Shown here: piece by piece, positions 1 to 11,060 of the stretch
Numbering within the stretch: the first letter of the stretch is position 1
How the letters are laid out: each line of letters opens with the position of its first letter
Assembly (NCBI RefSeq): GCF_000150275.1
Contig: NW_002060949.1
Location: 3,804,499 to 3,868,498 of the forward strand
Direction of reading: 5' to 3'
Source of the DNA: Trichoplax adhaerens
Taxonomy: Eukaryota > Placozoa > Uniplacotomia > Trichoplacea > Trichoplacidae
DNA length: 64,000 bases
Position numbers and translations under genes: made by a program
The notes under the pieces: generated by a model
Databases searched by the model: none
Seen by the model: only the letters and a program-made list of their open reading frames with translations
Told to the model about the DNA's origin: nothing

Positions 1-134
1 CCTACGTTGAGAATCATTAATATAACTAATGAATGAGCAGCAGAATTGCGTTAGCGCTGATCTATTAGATAACCTGGAAAATACTGCAGTTATTAACTCT
101 ACTAATAATATTATCTTCGCCGTAGCTGACGTAC

Positions 135-1755
135 CTCGTTCAAGAAGAAGCGCAAACGATTTCTTCCAGCAAAAGTAATCAGCATTTGCGTACTGATGAT
201 TACAATCTGAGCAAATATAAAAACAACACCGAAAATGATTAATATAAGCGTGTGTATTTAATTAGAAGAACATTGACAAGTGCCTTGTGAAATTGCAATA
301 CGAATGATAAAATAGACCAAGGCCTCCTAGGAGGTATATTTTAATTTGACAAGACGATCTAATTTCAACAGAAATTGTTTTCCACAAGGCAAGGGTATAC
401 GGTACAACCTACTGTGTCTAAACGCAATTGTGTACGTAAAAACAAGTAAACGGTGTCCAAAATGTGTCCGTTCAGTTGACTGTTGGTATGAATTGATGGC
501 TTATCACATGTGGAAAATTGTTGGCCTAGTATTATTCATTGCTAACCCTTGGTGTATTTTATCCATTTAGAACGATTGCGTCCAAGGATGTTATGAAGGA
601 GACTAGTTATCCTACTTTTGCATAGATGAATTTGATTGAGGTATTGATTCGAAAAGAATACTGTAACGTGAAGTCAAGTAATATATTGTAGATTGATTAA
701 TATAGCTACAATTGAAACTATCTTCATTGTGATCGAGGAGTAAAGTAGGTTGGAGTTTTTACAACTACTTTATTCTGATCAAGTACTCTTAAGGCAATCA
801 AACAGTGCTATTCAAGTAAAATCTCGACTAATTGTAATGAATCATCACGAGTTGGGATGATAATACTATAATTTGTAGTAGTCTGTGGAAAACCAATACT
901 AGTATACCATGATAACAGAGTAGAATATATCAATATGAAATCTGAACAATAACAACAAGAGGCGCTTGATCGTCAAGGTAAACCGACAGATGAAAGTGCT
1001 TGAGGATACGATCGATCCATGGTCATCACTATGTCGACTAGTACTATTTTAATAGGATTCTACCGTAGAGGTACTACAACAGGTTGATCGACCGAAGGAG
1101 AACAGTCCGTGTTGGCAGCTTTCTACGTCGTCCACTCTATTTCTAATTCAATTTCACTCTTGAATTCAACTACTTTATCCTGATCAAGCAAGCACTAGTA
1201 CTTGTAATAAATCATCATGAGTTGGGATGATAATACTATACTAGCATACCATGATAACAGAGTAGAATATATCAATATGAAAACCGAACAACAACAACAA
1301 GAGGCGCTTGATCGTCAAGGTAAACCGACAGATGAAAGTGCTTGAGGATACGATCGATCCATGGTCATCACTATGTCGACTAGTACTATTTTAATAGGAT
1401 TCTAACGTAGAGGTACTACAACAGGTTGATCGATCGAAGGAGAACAGTCCGTGTTGGCAGTTTTCCACGTCGTCCATTCTATTTCCAATACAATTTCCCT
1501 CGTCAATTCAACACTACTTCTACTAGACTTGGACAACTCGACAATATTGCTTACCGCGACAGCAGCGATGTACTGGAAAGCGATCGTGTAATCAAATGTA
1601 TAGGACAGAAAATCGCACATAATCGCACATACTAAACACGTTATTCCAAGGCTTAACATTGCGATACCATATCGAATCGATTGGCGGACGCAGTAATCAA
1701 ATTGGAGAGCATTGCTACCCGAATTCATTGCAAAATGGAGGCGAAAAGTTTGCAA
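135..1755 (-). CDS. Partial tetraspan-family gene H (exons 1-2, runs off the left edge)
   Basis: I recognise this by family architecture, not by name. Exon 1 reads on the minus strand from an ATG at 1728 (or 1755, nine codons earlier) to 1555 and is followed by a GTAAGC donor. It gives 58 or 67 codons with one hydrophobic segment, roughly residues 22-41 counted from the 1728 start, and the beginning of a second. Exon 2 lies at 206-135: acceptor ..GCTCAG, exactly 24 codons beginning IVIISTQML, donor GTACGT. The phase-0 joins and the 24-codon length match exon 2 of the + strand genes. Exon 3 (membrane segments 3-4) and the tail are not visible and should lie left of the window. The open frame continues past the proposed donor for 49 codons, so an unspliced reading is formally possible, but those codons fall in a tandemly duplicated sequence. 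It is the only member on this strand, divergent from gene A. Confidence 0.6.
834..1498. repeat. Imperfect 0.3-kb tandem duplication
   Basis: A stretch at about 834-1155 recurs at about 1204-1498 with a few substitutions and small indels. Shared landmarks are GAGTTGGGATGATAATACTA, CAAGAGGCGCTTGATCGTCA and GAACAGTCCGTGTTGGCAG. The linker around 1157-1190 also repeats 757-782 (CAACTACTTTAT then CTGATCAAG). The second copy abuts and partly overlaps the intron 1 side of the minus-strand gene exon 1. No open frame is conserved between the copies. Confidence 0.8.
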
Positions 1756-2099
1756 TCTTTCCTAAATTGGAGTTAGAAGATGGCTCATGACTCAAGTCTG
1801 TGATTAGTATAGCAAGATGACGGACTGATATTGACAGTGAATTGTATGGTCGCTCGCTGGTACTTGGGCAGTTGTTGTCATGTGGGGTTAGTCGATTATG
1901 GGCGGTGGTCGCGATGCTATAGTAAGTACAGGCTACTGCTTGTGTCATGTCATCGTGATGAATCACTGACTGGTTATGTTGAAGAGCGTGTTGCGATACG
2001 AAATCGTTTGAGATACTTTTTATGCCGTATGTAGGCCGAATGTTGGTGTACGTATGCGTACATCAACAGTCAATCAAAATGAGTGAATGCTACATCATA

Positions 2100-4260
2100 C
2101 TGTCTCCCCATAGTAATCCTTATAAATGGATTGCTTTAGTATTTTTCATTATTCACGCCCTATTTCTACAAGTATTGACTATTGAGTACTAGATCAGTTT
2201 ATATGAGATGTATTTCAAGTTACTGACTAAAATTAGTCCATGTTCAACGTTTTAATCGGAAAGATTAGAGTGCGTCAAGAGTTGTGCAATTTTCTTAGTA
2301 TAGTGTAGCAAATGCTTGCTGCATGCTGATATTAAACGTGTAGAATTGCAATACGAAAGTAAAGTGTATCATACTGTTAAGACACTACGTCGATGGAAAG
2401 TGATCTTTACCAATAGATTCTCCCAATACTAATCCTTATAAATTAATTGCTTTAGTATTTTTCATTATTCACGCAATCTTTCTAGAAATATAGACTATCA
2501 AATACTAGCTCAGTTTGTATGAGATAGATTTCAAGTTGCTGGCTAAAGCTAGACGATGTTAAACGTATTCATCGGAAAGATTAGAGTGCGTCAAGAGTTG
2601 TGCAATTTTCTTAGTACAGTGTAGCAAATGCTTCATATATGCTGATATTAAACGTGTAGAATTGCAATACGAAAGTAAAGTCTATCATACTGTTAAGACA
2701 CTATGTCGATGGAAAGTGTTCTTTACCAATAGATTCTCCCAATACTAATCCTTATAAATTAATTGCTTTAGTATTTTTCATTATTCACGCCATCTTTCTA
2801 GAAGTATTGACTATTAAGTACTAGATCAGTTTATATGAGATGTATTTCAAGTTTCTGGCTAAAATTAGTCGATGTTCAACGTTTTAATCGGAAAGATTAG
2901 AGTGCGTCAAGAGTTATGCAATTTTCGTAGTATAGTGTAGCAAATGCTTAGTGTATGCTCATATTAAACCCCTAAAATCGTAATACAAAAAAATGCGTAT
3001 GATACTGTATAGGACACTATATGCTTGCAAAGTCTTCTCTACCAGTTCTATCGCCCAATAGTAATCCTTATAAATTGATTGCTTTGGTGTTTTCATTACT
3101 CACGCCCTATTTCTACAAGTATTGACTATTAAGTACTAGATCAATTTGTATGAGATAGATTTCAAGTTGCTGGCTAAAGCTAGACGATGTTAAACGTATT
3201 CATCGGAAAGAATAGAGTGCGTCAAGAGTTGTGCGATTTTCTTAGTATAGTGTAGCAAATGCTTGCTGCATGCTGATATTAAACGTGTAGAATTGCAATA
3301 CGAAAGTAAAGTGTATCATACTGTTAAGACACTACGTCGATGGAAAGTGATCTTTACCAATAGATTCTCCCAATACTAATCCTTATAAATTAATTGTTAT
3401 AGTATTTTTCATTCCTCACGCAATCTTTCTAGAAATATAGACTATCAAATACTAGATCAGTTTGTATGAGATAGATTTCAAGTTGCTGGCTAAAGTTAGA
3501 CGATGTTAAACGTATTCATCGGAAAGATTAGAGTGCGTCAAGAGTTGTGCAATTTTCTTAGTATAGTGTAGCAAATGCTTGATGCATGCTGATATTAAAC
3601 GTGTAGAATTGCAATACGAAAGCAAAGTGTATCATACTGTACAGGACACTATATCGATGGAAAGTGTTCTTTACCAGTTCTATCTCCTAATTCTAATCCT
3701 TATAAATTAATTGTTTTAGTATTTTTCATTCCTCACGCCATCATTCTTGAAATATTGACTATCAAATACTAGATCAGTTTGTATGAGATATATTTCAAGT
3801 TGCTAGCTAAAGCTAGACGATGTTCAACGTTTTAATGGGAAAGATTAGAGTGCGTCAAGAGTTGTGCAATTATCTTAGTATAGTGTAGCAAATGCTTCAT
3901 ATATGCTGATATTAAACGTGTAGAATCGCAATACGAAAGTAAAGTGTATCATACTGAACAGGACACTATATCCATTTAGCAGTTCTGTTTACCAATAGTC
4001 GTTGATTGCTTTGGTATTTTTTCATTCCTCACGCCATCTTTCTAGAAATATTGACTATCAAATACTAGCACAGATTGTTATGAGATGTATTTCAAGTTTC
4101 TGGCTAAAATTAGACTTTATTAAACGTATGGATTGGAAAGATTGGAGTGCGTCAACAGTTATGCAATTTTCTTAGTAGAGTGTTATGCATGCTGATATTA
4201 AAAGTGTAGCCTTCTATGCACGACAGTATGTCGAATTGTCGATGCAAAGTGTTCTATGCC
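2100..4260. repeat. Satellite array, seven units of about 316 bp
   Basis: The motif AAGATTAGAGTGCGTCAAGA (or a close variant) recurs at 2261, 2577, 2893, 3208, 3524, 3841 and 4138, giving spacings of 316, 316, 315, 316, 317 and 297. A second landmark, a CCAATA(C/G)TAATCCTTATAAA-like string, opens each unit and TTTTTCATT..TCACGC follows. Units differ by scattered substitutions. The last unit is shortened and most diverged, as expected at an array edge. There is no conserved open frame. The array lies between gene H and gene A. Confidence 0.9.
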
Positions 4261-4299
4261 ATCCGACCAGTGCTGATGATTCGGATTGAGTAATTTCTG

Positions 4300-5330
4300 T
4301 TATGCAATCCTAGACTAGAAAGTTTTTCTACCAGTCTACACAGGCAATGACCAGCCCGTTTGGCTTGGTTTTTGCCAATGATGCAAAGTATTTCAGCAAA
4401 CTAGTAAAGGAGAGACTTTTGAGGAAACCCCATGATATTGCCACTTTACGTGGAAAAGGACTAAACCCTGCCTGCCCCACTTGAAAATATTGTAATCAAA
4501 TATCCGAAAATAACTGAGAGAAAGTTGGGGATGAGAACGGTCATTAGCGATGAGTTGGATGAAAGAGGAAGACAGACTCGTGGATGAGTGTCTGGATGAC
4601 TTAGTCCTGGACTGGTAGCCATGTTGAAAACAGCTCGAAATTCCCAGTAGTGTAGTTGGTAGCACTGTACACTGCATTGGCATCGGAAAGGATTCTTTCA
4701 ACCAGTCCGTGTTCCTGCCTTGGACTCTGTCAAGAGTCAAGCCATCATCGACTTATTCAATGCATAGACCCAATGGAGTATAAATGAATTAACAGCACTA
4801 CAGGCATTGAATTCAATTTAGCCAACTACCATGTTGTTGATCATCATCATCACTGACTTCATTGATGAATCATTGATGGATCGTAGGTATATTCTAGTTC
4901 TGCCGACTGCCATCAATAAATGGATTGATGTCTATCGGCTTTCTGGAACCAAGGCCATCTTCATTTGAGGAGCGGTAGTCCAGGGTAGCCTAGCATGGAC
5001 AAGTCGGTGAGCGCTACGCTGACTAATACTTGCTAGGCTTTTGAATTATTCAAGCGGTCTCCATTAAAATCAGGCCGCCAAAACAACCTTTTGCCTTTGC
5101 TCGAAATGATCGATTGAGCACGCATACAAGGCCGACAAACTACGGCTACCGTATCCGATGGCAGCAACCATCTCCAATGGTTGCTAGGCTAGCTCCACCG
5201 CATACGGACGGCGGCACTCCGTCGCCATAGGACCCATCGGCCTTACCTTTGCCTGTAGACGAAGGGGTTTAACAAAAGGTAGAGTAGAGTAGTAGTCCAT
5301 AGCAGGACATCTAGCCATCGCCAATAGCTA
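4300..5330. other. G+C-richer island without an intact gene
   Basis: This kilobase is visibly richer in G and C than its surroundings. It contains a (CAT)n stretch near 4838-4852 and several long complementary segments. Short open stretches occur on both strands, for example 4740-4393 on the minus strand, but stops interrupt all longer readings and I recognise no domain. It may be a decayed coding sequence, a mobile-element remnant or a structured RNA locus. Confidence 0.3.
5128..5244 (+). other. Candidate structured (multi-helix) sequence
   Basis: Exact complementary blocks occur at 5128-5135 with 5237-5244 (AAGGCCGA/TCGGCCTT), 5149-5154 with 5202-5207 (CCGTAT/ATACGG), 5164-5171 with 5177-5184 (GCAACCAT/ATGGTTGC, 5-nt loop) and 5207-5211 with 5219-5223 (GACGG/CCGTC, 7-nt loop). 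Apart from base 5207, claimed by two helices, these could form together as a branched fold. Alternatives exist: CCGATGG (5155-5161) also pairs with CCATCGG (5234-5240), and TACGG (5141-5145) with CCGTA (5149-5153). A hairpin at 4987-4995/5031-5039 (AGCCTAGCA/TGCTAGGCT) lies just upstream. No known RNA family was recognised, and G+C richness raises chance pairing. Confidence 0.25.
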
Positions 5331-5554
5331 TATTAGTAGCATAATCAACTTGCGTGTAGTAATTGACGAAGAAAACGCCAAGCACAACCCCAACACTTTT
5401 GGCTATTGCCTTCCTTCTATTCCAATTAATTAGTAGACCTTTAATTGACTCGCCACGTTACCAGTAGCATCACGTAAGTATATCCTATGTTTATTCCGGC
5501 TTGTAGAAATTAGAATCAATAGCGGGTATCCATCACGAGATAGAATTGCTGAGT

Positions 5555-5577
5555 GATGATGATGATGATGATGATGA
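5555..5577 (+). repeat. (GAT)n microsatellite
   Basis: Seven consecutive GAT triplets, 3' of the G+C-rich island. They lie outside any supported exon. Confidence 0.9.
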
Positions 5578-6266
5578 GCAAGTTGGTCCATTTCGATCCT
5601 AGTGCCTAGTGGAGAAAATCACTAAACCCTATTTGGATTTCTTTCGCCTTTGCTGTATAAAACACAAGCTGTCAAATGGACTAGTAGTTAATTGCATTAC
5701 ATGCGTAGCAGTCATCGCCATGGGACTATTTTTCAATTGGAGAAGAATAGGGGAGGAAAAAAATTAGTCTTGATTAACTACATACAGTACATTGTAAAAT
5801 AAAATAAATAAATTATACAGGGAATATCAAAGTAATAGACAAGAGTGCTTCCTATATCACCCTAGTGAAATTCGTTGTCAATCGTTTTAAAAGGCCTTTT
5901 TTAAATCCAACTCATTCCATTAGCGTACAATCATGAACGCCAAGAGACAAAATTGATATCACGCATTTGGATTCAATATGGTTGATCCATATCGATCGAT
6001 AGTCTACGTCTAATTGAAATAAAAACTTAATTTTAATTGCAATTGGTAGGATCAATCAATCAACGTCGTCATGTCTTGACGTTGGGATATCTTTACCCAT
6101 TAAAAATGGGCGTCTGTTACTTCTCCTTCATAAAGCTATTGAATTATACAACCATTTCAACTCATTTCGTTCTATTTTTTCTATGCCTAACTATTCTACT
6201 TGGTTTTTTTTTTTACAGTTTTCAACAGTTCTCCTACTTCCAATCAGCTACACTATCTCTCAAAAA

Positions 6267-9200
6267 ATGCCTATCCTGGTCAATAACGCAGAATTTTATC
6301 AACGATACCGCCAGCAAATTGATGGCATTCGAAATTGTAACATTGCCAAGCTTCTCTTCAGTTTTTGCTGTTTTGCCAATTGTATCGCCATAGCAGTCTT
6401 AATTCGTTATCACAATCAAGCCTTTATCGTCATCCCTTTCATCGGTAGTATTATTGTAAGTTGCAATGCTAGCGTAAGGAAATTGAAATGAACTGGATCA
6501 TCAAATATCATTTTCTTCTCCCCTATTTGCCAAAGTAATACTTCTCCTATCATCTAGTGACGATAAAAGATTCACCAGTACTGTAGCTAGCATGGATGGC
6601 ACTTTTCTTTCAGGCAGTTGACATCATTTAGGCTCAAAATGGCTTCTTCTTTATTACCGTAGATTGTTTAGTACACTATGCATTTCTTAGAAAGTTCGTT
6701 CAATTAATCCTATGGTCATAAAGTATAACTGTTATCAAAGTTGACTTGTATCCTCCATTGAACTCAACCTTACATGGTTCTCAAGCTCTTGATACAGTTA
6801 TAAAAGAACTGATTAGGATCGATAATTATTCTTAGCTCTAGAAATTGTTAGCTTGCAGTTAGTTAGCCAAACTCGAGTTGTAAATATTCAAACCAATAGA
6901 CAATAGTTTATCATGAGACGCCTAATTTTACCTTACCATTGTAGTTTTTAACATATACAAAGCCATTTTACGCCAGTATTCGTTATACGACACAATTGCC
7001 TTAGGTCATTTCTTGAATATACTTTGTTATTCCAACACTTAATTACTGTAATACCAAGGTCTATATCTTGAATCAAAAATATGATCTATTTCAGTTGGTA
7101 AAGTAGATTACATTCTGTTCGACATCGATGGGAAGTTTCTATCAATTTTTATATTAGGCTACCGATCGTTCGACGATACTTTTCTTCATTAATTTTAATT
7201 TTATAACCCTTTAAGATTTTTATTTCTCTGTGCGTGTCGATGTGCTGTGGTAATAATACGTGTATACTATACTTTATGGTGGCATGAATTAATAATTTCT
7301 ACCGTAAGAGATGAATGTTTGCAGCTCAAATGAAAGTCATAATCATTTGTAAATGAGAAATCTATAAATTCAAATTGGTATCAGGAACTACTTTTACATA
7401 GTCCTAGACAAAACATCTAATTTAAAGGAGTCTAGCGATTGAAACGTTTAAATATCTATCAACCTTAAGATAATGTCAAATGAACGATATTCAATACGGA
7501 GTAATGTTATCTATTTCATTCTCGTCGTCTAATCATTCTAGGCTTTTGGTTCATCAATTTTGAACATTGTCACATTTAGCTCAGAACAGCGAATTGCTAC
7601 ATTCACCAAAAATGTAAGTATTTTCGAACAATATTATTTACCAGTTTCAATTTTACCTTCTATGTAACTATCCGTGCCATCAAATAAAACGATACCGAGT
7701 TTATTTTTGCTATATTAATGGATATTTTCTCCTTACCCATTTTTCACTCGAAAAGAATAATAATAATAATATTGCTTAGCATATACGCGTATATTATTTC
7801 TCGCTTTCAATTTCCTTGACAGAAAGCATTATAAATTTTTTAATGATGATGAGACGGTATTGATAGTTTTTGAAGATGAGAAGCAATGTGCTTCTCTTCA
7901 AAATGGATGACTTTATTGTTAGTTTTGATATTTAGTATGCAATTAGATTGATTTCACAATAGCTATGGTGCGATACCAACCTTACATGCCCTTAATTTAG
8001 TCCACGCTTGTTGATTAATTTCCTCTTTTTTTTGCAATCTTGTGGTTATACGAGTATTTCCATTAACTTAGGCATAAAATGCTAATTCTACTGTAGATAC
8101 AAAATTTCTCCCTAGTTAGCGTAGTCAGATCTCAATGTAGACGCATATTACTTTATCGAGTACAGTAAAGTGCACTAAAGAAGCTTTTCCTTGGTCAGCA
8201 TTGAATCCCTGTATGAATTGATTCGTAACAACCGTATAAATTCGTTAATAGACAGTAAAATAGGAAGAACATAAATTTTCAAATGTTGCTCTTTCACCTT
8301 GGTAACTGGCTTAGCGATTTTTACTCATATTGGAGATATCGTAGGCGCATTCTCGCAATTCTACTTGGACTTTAAGATCTACTCCCAACCACTTGACTCA
8401 ATTTCTTAGACAGTTTCAGTTATTAGGGTTGATTATTAATTAATACTATATTTAAATGTTTTCGTTAGCATTACTGATAGCCATTGGGACCCATATTCAG
8501 TCAAGAAAGACTGCTGATCCTACTGCCAACGCCCAGTTCTATGTAGCAACTTACAGTACAATGCTATAGTTTCTTACTGAGAACACTCATACATTTATCC
8601 TATCTTTTATGCCTTTAAACAATTTGATGGTTTAAAATCTTAATTTTTGAGTAATAACGACATATCTTTACTTTTATGACGTGTTCATTAGCCTGTAGGA
8701 TACAGATATGGCGTGTCTTTTTCTGATATACCTATTGCAGTTGCCTTTGGCATGTATATCTATCTTTCAATTGTGACAAGTTCATCCTATGCTGCGATCA
8801 GAGCTCCAATTATTAGTTTCACTGTTTTGGCCTTATTGGTACTCCTAATGTCAACTGCTTATGAAATCACTATGAAAAGAATAGTCGCTTTTGCGATCGT
8901 GAGTTTTATTTTAATTAGACTATATCGCGGAAATTAGCAGCTGTAAAAATTAAATTCCATATTTTGTTCTAAATTTACATAGGTGCATTCGTCTATACCT
9001 ACAACTGTAGTACCAGGCGCTACTGTAGCTGTCACCCAGACTGCTTATCCTCCGAACTACCCACCCAATCAGTACCAATCAGTATACCAATCAGTATAGT
9101 GCCAATTATGGTCAACAGTATCCTCCACCAGCCGGCCAGGTACCACAAGGCATGATAGCTCCATCCACAGCGAATATGCAGCCATACCCTGCTTCTCAAG

Positions 9201-9268
9201 TTCCATCACAATTGCCACCAACATACACTGATGTCCAGAAACAGGCACCACCACCGGATACAAAATAA
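6267..9268 (+). CDS. Tetraspan PY-family gene A, tail frameshifted
   Basis: Four exons, all phase 0: 6267-6455 (63 codons, donor GTAAGT), 7542-7613 (24 codons, acceptor CTAG, donor GTAAGT), 8692-8898 (69 codons, donor GTGAGT) and 8983 onward. The product has four predicted membrane segments at about residues 28-48, 52-75, 97-117 and 125-145, joined by short loops. Exon 3 starts PVGYRY, matching PAGYRY in gene B, and shares the motif IPIAVAFGMYIY. The tail begins VHSSIPTT and runs into TAG at 9097-9099 (194 aa). In the +1 frame the sequence then stays open from 9098 to a TAA at 9266-9268 and is rich in Pro, Gln and Tyr (QQYPPPAG, LPPTYTD). The break coincides with a triplicated AATCAGTA(TA)CC motif at 9066-9096. 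The start is the first ATG of the exon, with an AAAA context. Either the allele has a truncated tail or the assembly has an error. Confidence 0.72.
9064..9099 (+). repeat. Short in-exon duplication that breaks the gene A tail
   Basis: AATCAGTA occurs three times in a row, separated by CC or TACC. The two extra units (10 and 12 bases) add 22 bases, which is not a multiple of three. Removing two units would join the upstream frame (NYPPNQY) to the downstream open frame (SANYGQQY). As written, the upstream frame stops at 9097. Confidence 0.7.
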
Positions 9269-10021
9269 GAATGTAATATTCTTCGAAATCATGTGACAAT
9301 TCATTGATATCTTTCGGATGTAATGTTCTACAAATTATGAATTAGGATAGGAAAGATATTTCTGGATTCTCTCGACGTTTCTAAAAGTATTTGGAAACCT
9401 TAAATATTCTACTGAGGAGCCATAATATTCATTACGATATAATATATTGTGTTGTTTGTAGTATTTTCTAGCTTCAGTTAGAATAACCTAAATATTCGTA
9501 TAAGCTGGTGCCTTTTACTCGGTATTAGAAGTGTTCTATATCGGGTCGCTAATTTATTATTACAAGTAATCATACTAGTATATTTAAGCTACTAAAATCG
9601 TTATGTTAAAATGTTTGGTTTTCTTCTGCCTGTCTAACTTTCTACATATATAGTATACGATACTTTGAATATCTAATTAAAGGATGCGAAATCATTCTGA
9701 AAATCTGTAAAGACAAAAGAGTGTCAGTATACTCATTGCGTAGATAAATTTGCCATTAAATGACATCTTATTAGTTCGCAGTTGATAGACGAGATCCTCA
9801 CTACCTATTTTAATTGCCATTTCTAAAGTACGCATATCTTCTGCTCATTGATCGGCTTTGCTATTTCAGTAGATGGCATACTAACAAAGAATGTTAAACA
9901 CAAGTATGGCAGCTATTAAGTTGTCGCGGTAATCACCTTACTAAACCAACCATGCGGCTATTAACATTAACAAGATAAAGCACTACTACTGTTAGTTGTA
10001 CCTCGCATTTTGCTATATCAT

Positions 10022-10076
10022 TTACTGGCTAAAAATGTTAAATAAAATGAGTAAATAACCAATTTTTAGCCAGTAA
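10022..10076. repeat. 15-bp perfect inverted repeat (hairpin)
   Basis: TTACTGGCTAAAAAT at 10022-10036 is the reverse complement of ATTTTTAGCCAGTAA at 10062-10076, with a 25-nt A+T-rich loop. It could be a fold-back or a very short MITE-like remnant. No target duplication is evident. Confidence 0.75.
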
Positions 10077-10718
10077 GCTATCTTAACTACAATGTCCAAG
10101 GCCAAGGATAGTCGTGGAAGGGAGAAAAATGATTGGAGCAATTTGCTTTTAATGGGTTCACCTTATATGCAGTTACCTTAAATTTGATAATACGAGTAGT
10201 AACAACTGGTTCAATTGAATACGCTTATAATAAGAGCATAATGCTTGATGCCAAACTGAATACTTTTACTGGCACGTAATGAAACTAGGACGATGAACTG
10301 CAACTTTGATGAAGCAAGAATATTGTATATTTATCAGTAGTATTTACAATTAGTCGAGATTCGGCATTTCGCATAACCTACAATTCATTGCAGTCTACTG
10401 TAGCAAGGGTTAACAAAGGTGCGCGCAAATTTATTGTACACAGTCGTCCGCGACGAAACAACGACTTAAATAAAGCATGCAAGGAGCACACTTTCATATA
10501 ATTGATTCTAAGCGGGGTATTCATATACGTCTAGGTGCACTAGCTGTTATGTAAAATATACGATATAAAGTAAGTATATATCAGTCATGGATATTAGAAA
10601 TTTATATAATTATATAACTATGCTCGTAAAGGTATAATCTAATTTTAAAGCCTTAACAGTTCTAGACAGTTTAAACTACCTAGAGCTACTATCTGAAATG
10701 TAATAGTAATAATTGTTA

Positions 10719-11060
10719 GATACGGTACTGATGGTAGTTTAGATGTAGTTATAGATCTTTCATTATACATTTACTAGTGATATACGTAATACGGTATTGA
10801 GGTATGAGATAGCTGCATATTATTGTACACGCTGTTCTTACCTATTACAGCACTAGTTGAGATATCAGTATAATAAGTTAGAGTAAAGGTAAAAGGTCTA
10901 TGATAGGTCTAAAGTAAATCGTTAGGGATAAGCAGGTCATTATTTAATTCTATTTATTTAAGGCAGGGAGTGAGTGTAAGAGAATAGGTACATAGCTGTG
11001 AGCTTCTCTGTAAAAGCTACGAGCCGTGATGTATAATCACAAATAAAAACTCGTTACAGT
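10719..11060. repeat. Dispersed duplicate, copy 1 (3' of gene A)
   Basis: Collinear with 24643-24957 downstream of gene B, with scattered differences. Shared strings include ACTGATGGTAGTTTAGATGT, GATATACGTAATAC and CTAGTTGAGAT, and both copies end near AAATAAAAAC. Their positions 3' of two paralogues suggest they were copied with the gene. Confidence 0.7.

Noticed and set aside
1426-1635. Open frame on the plus strand opposite gene H exon 1
   Set aside because: Shadow of the minus-strand exon and the tandem duplication; no hydrophobic or family pattern.
2100-4260. CRISPR-like or 5S-type repeat array
   Set aside because: Whole units are similar with no unique spacers, and no 5S promoter boxes are recognised. 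Simple satellite.
4393-4740. 115-codon minus-strand open frame
   Set aside because: No recognisable domain and no splice context. It lies in the G+C-rich island where chance open frames are longer. Kept only as part of the island description.
9069-9299. Minus-strand open frame opposite the gene A tail
   Set aside because: Shadow of the Pro/Tyr-rich exon 4; the plus strand fits the family architecture.
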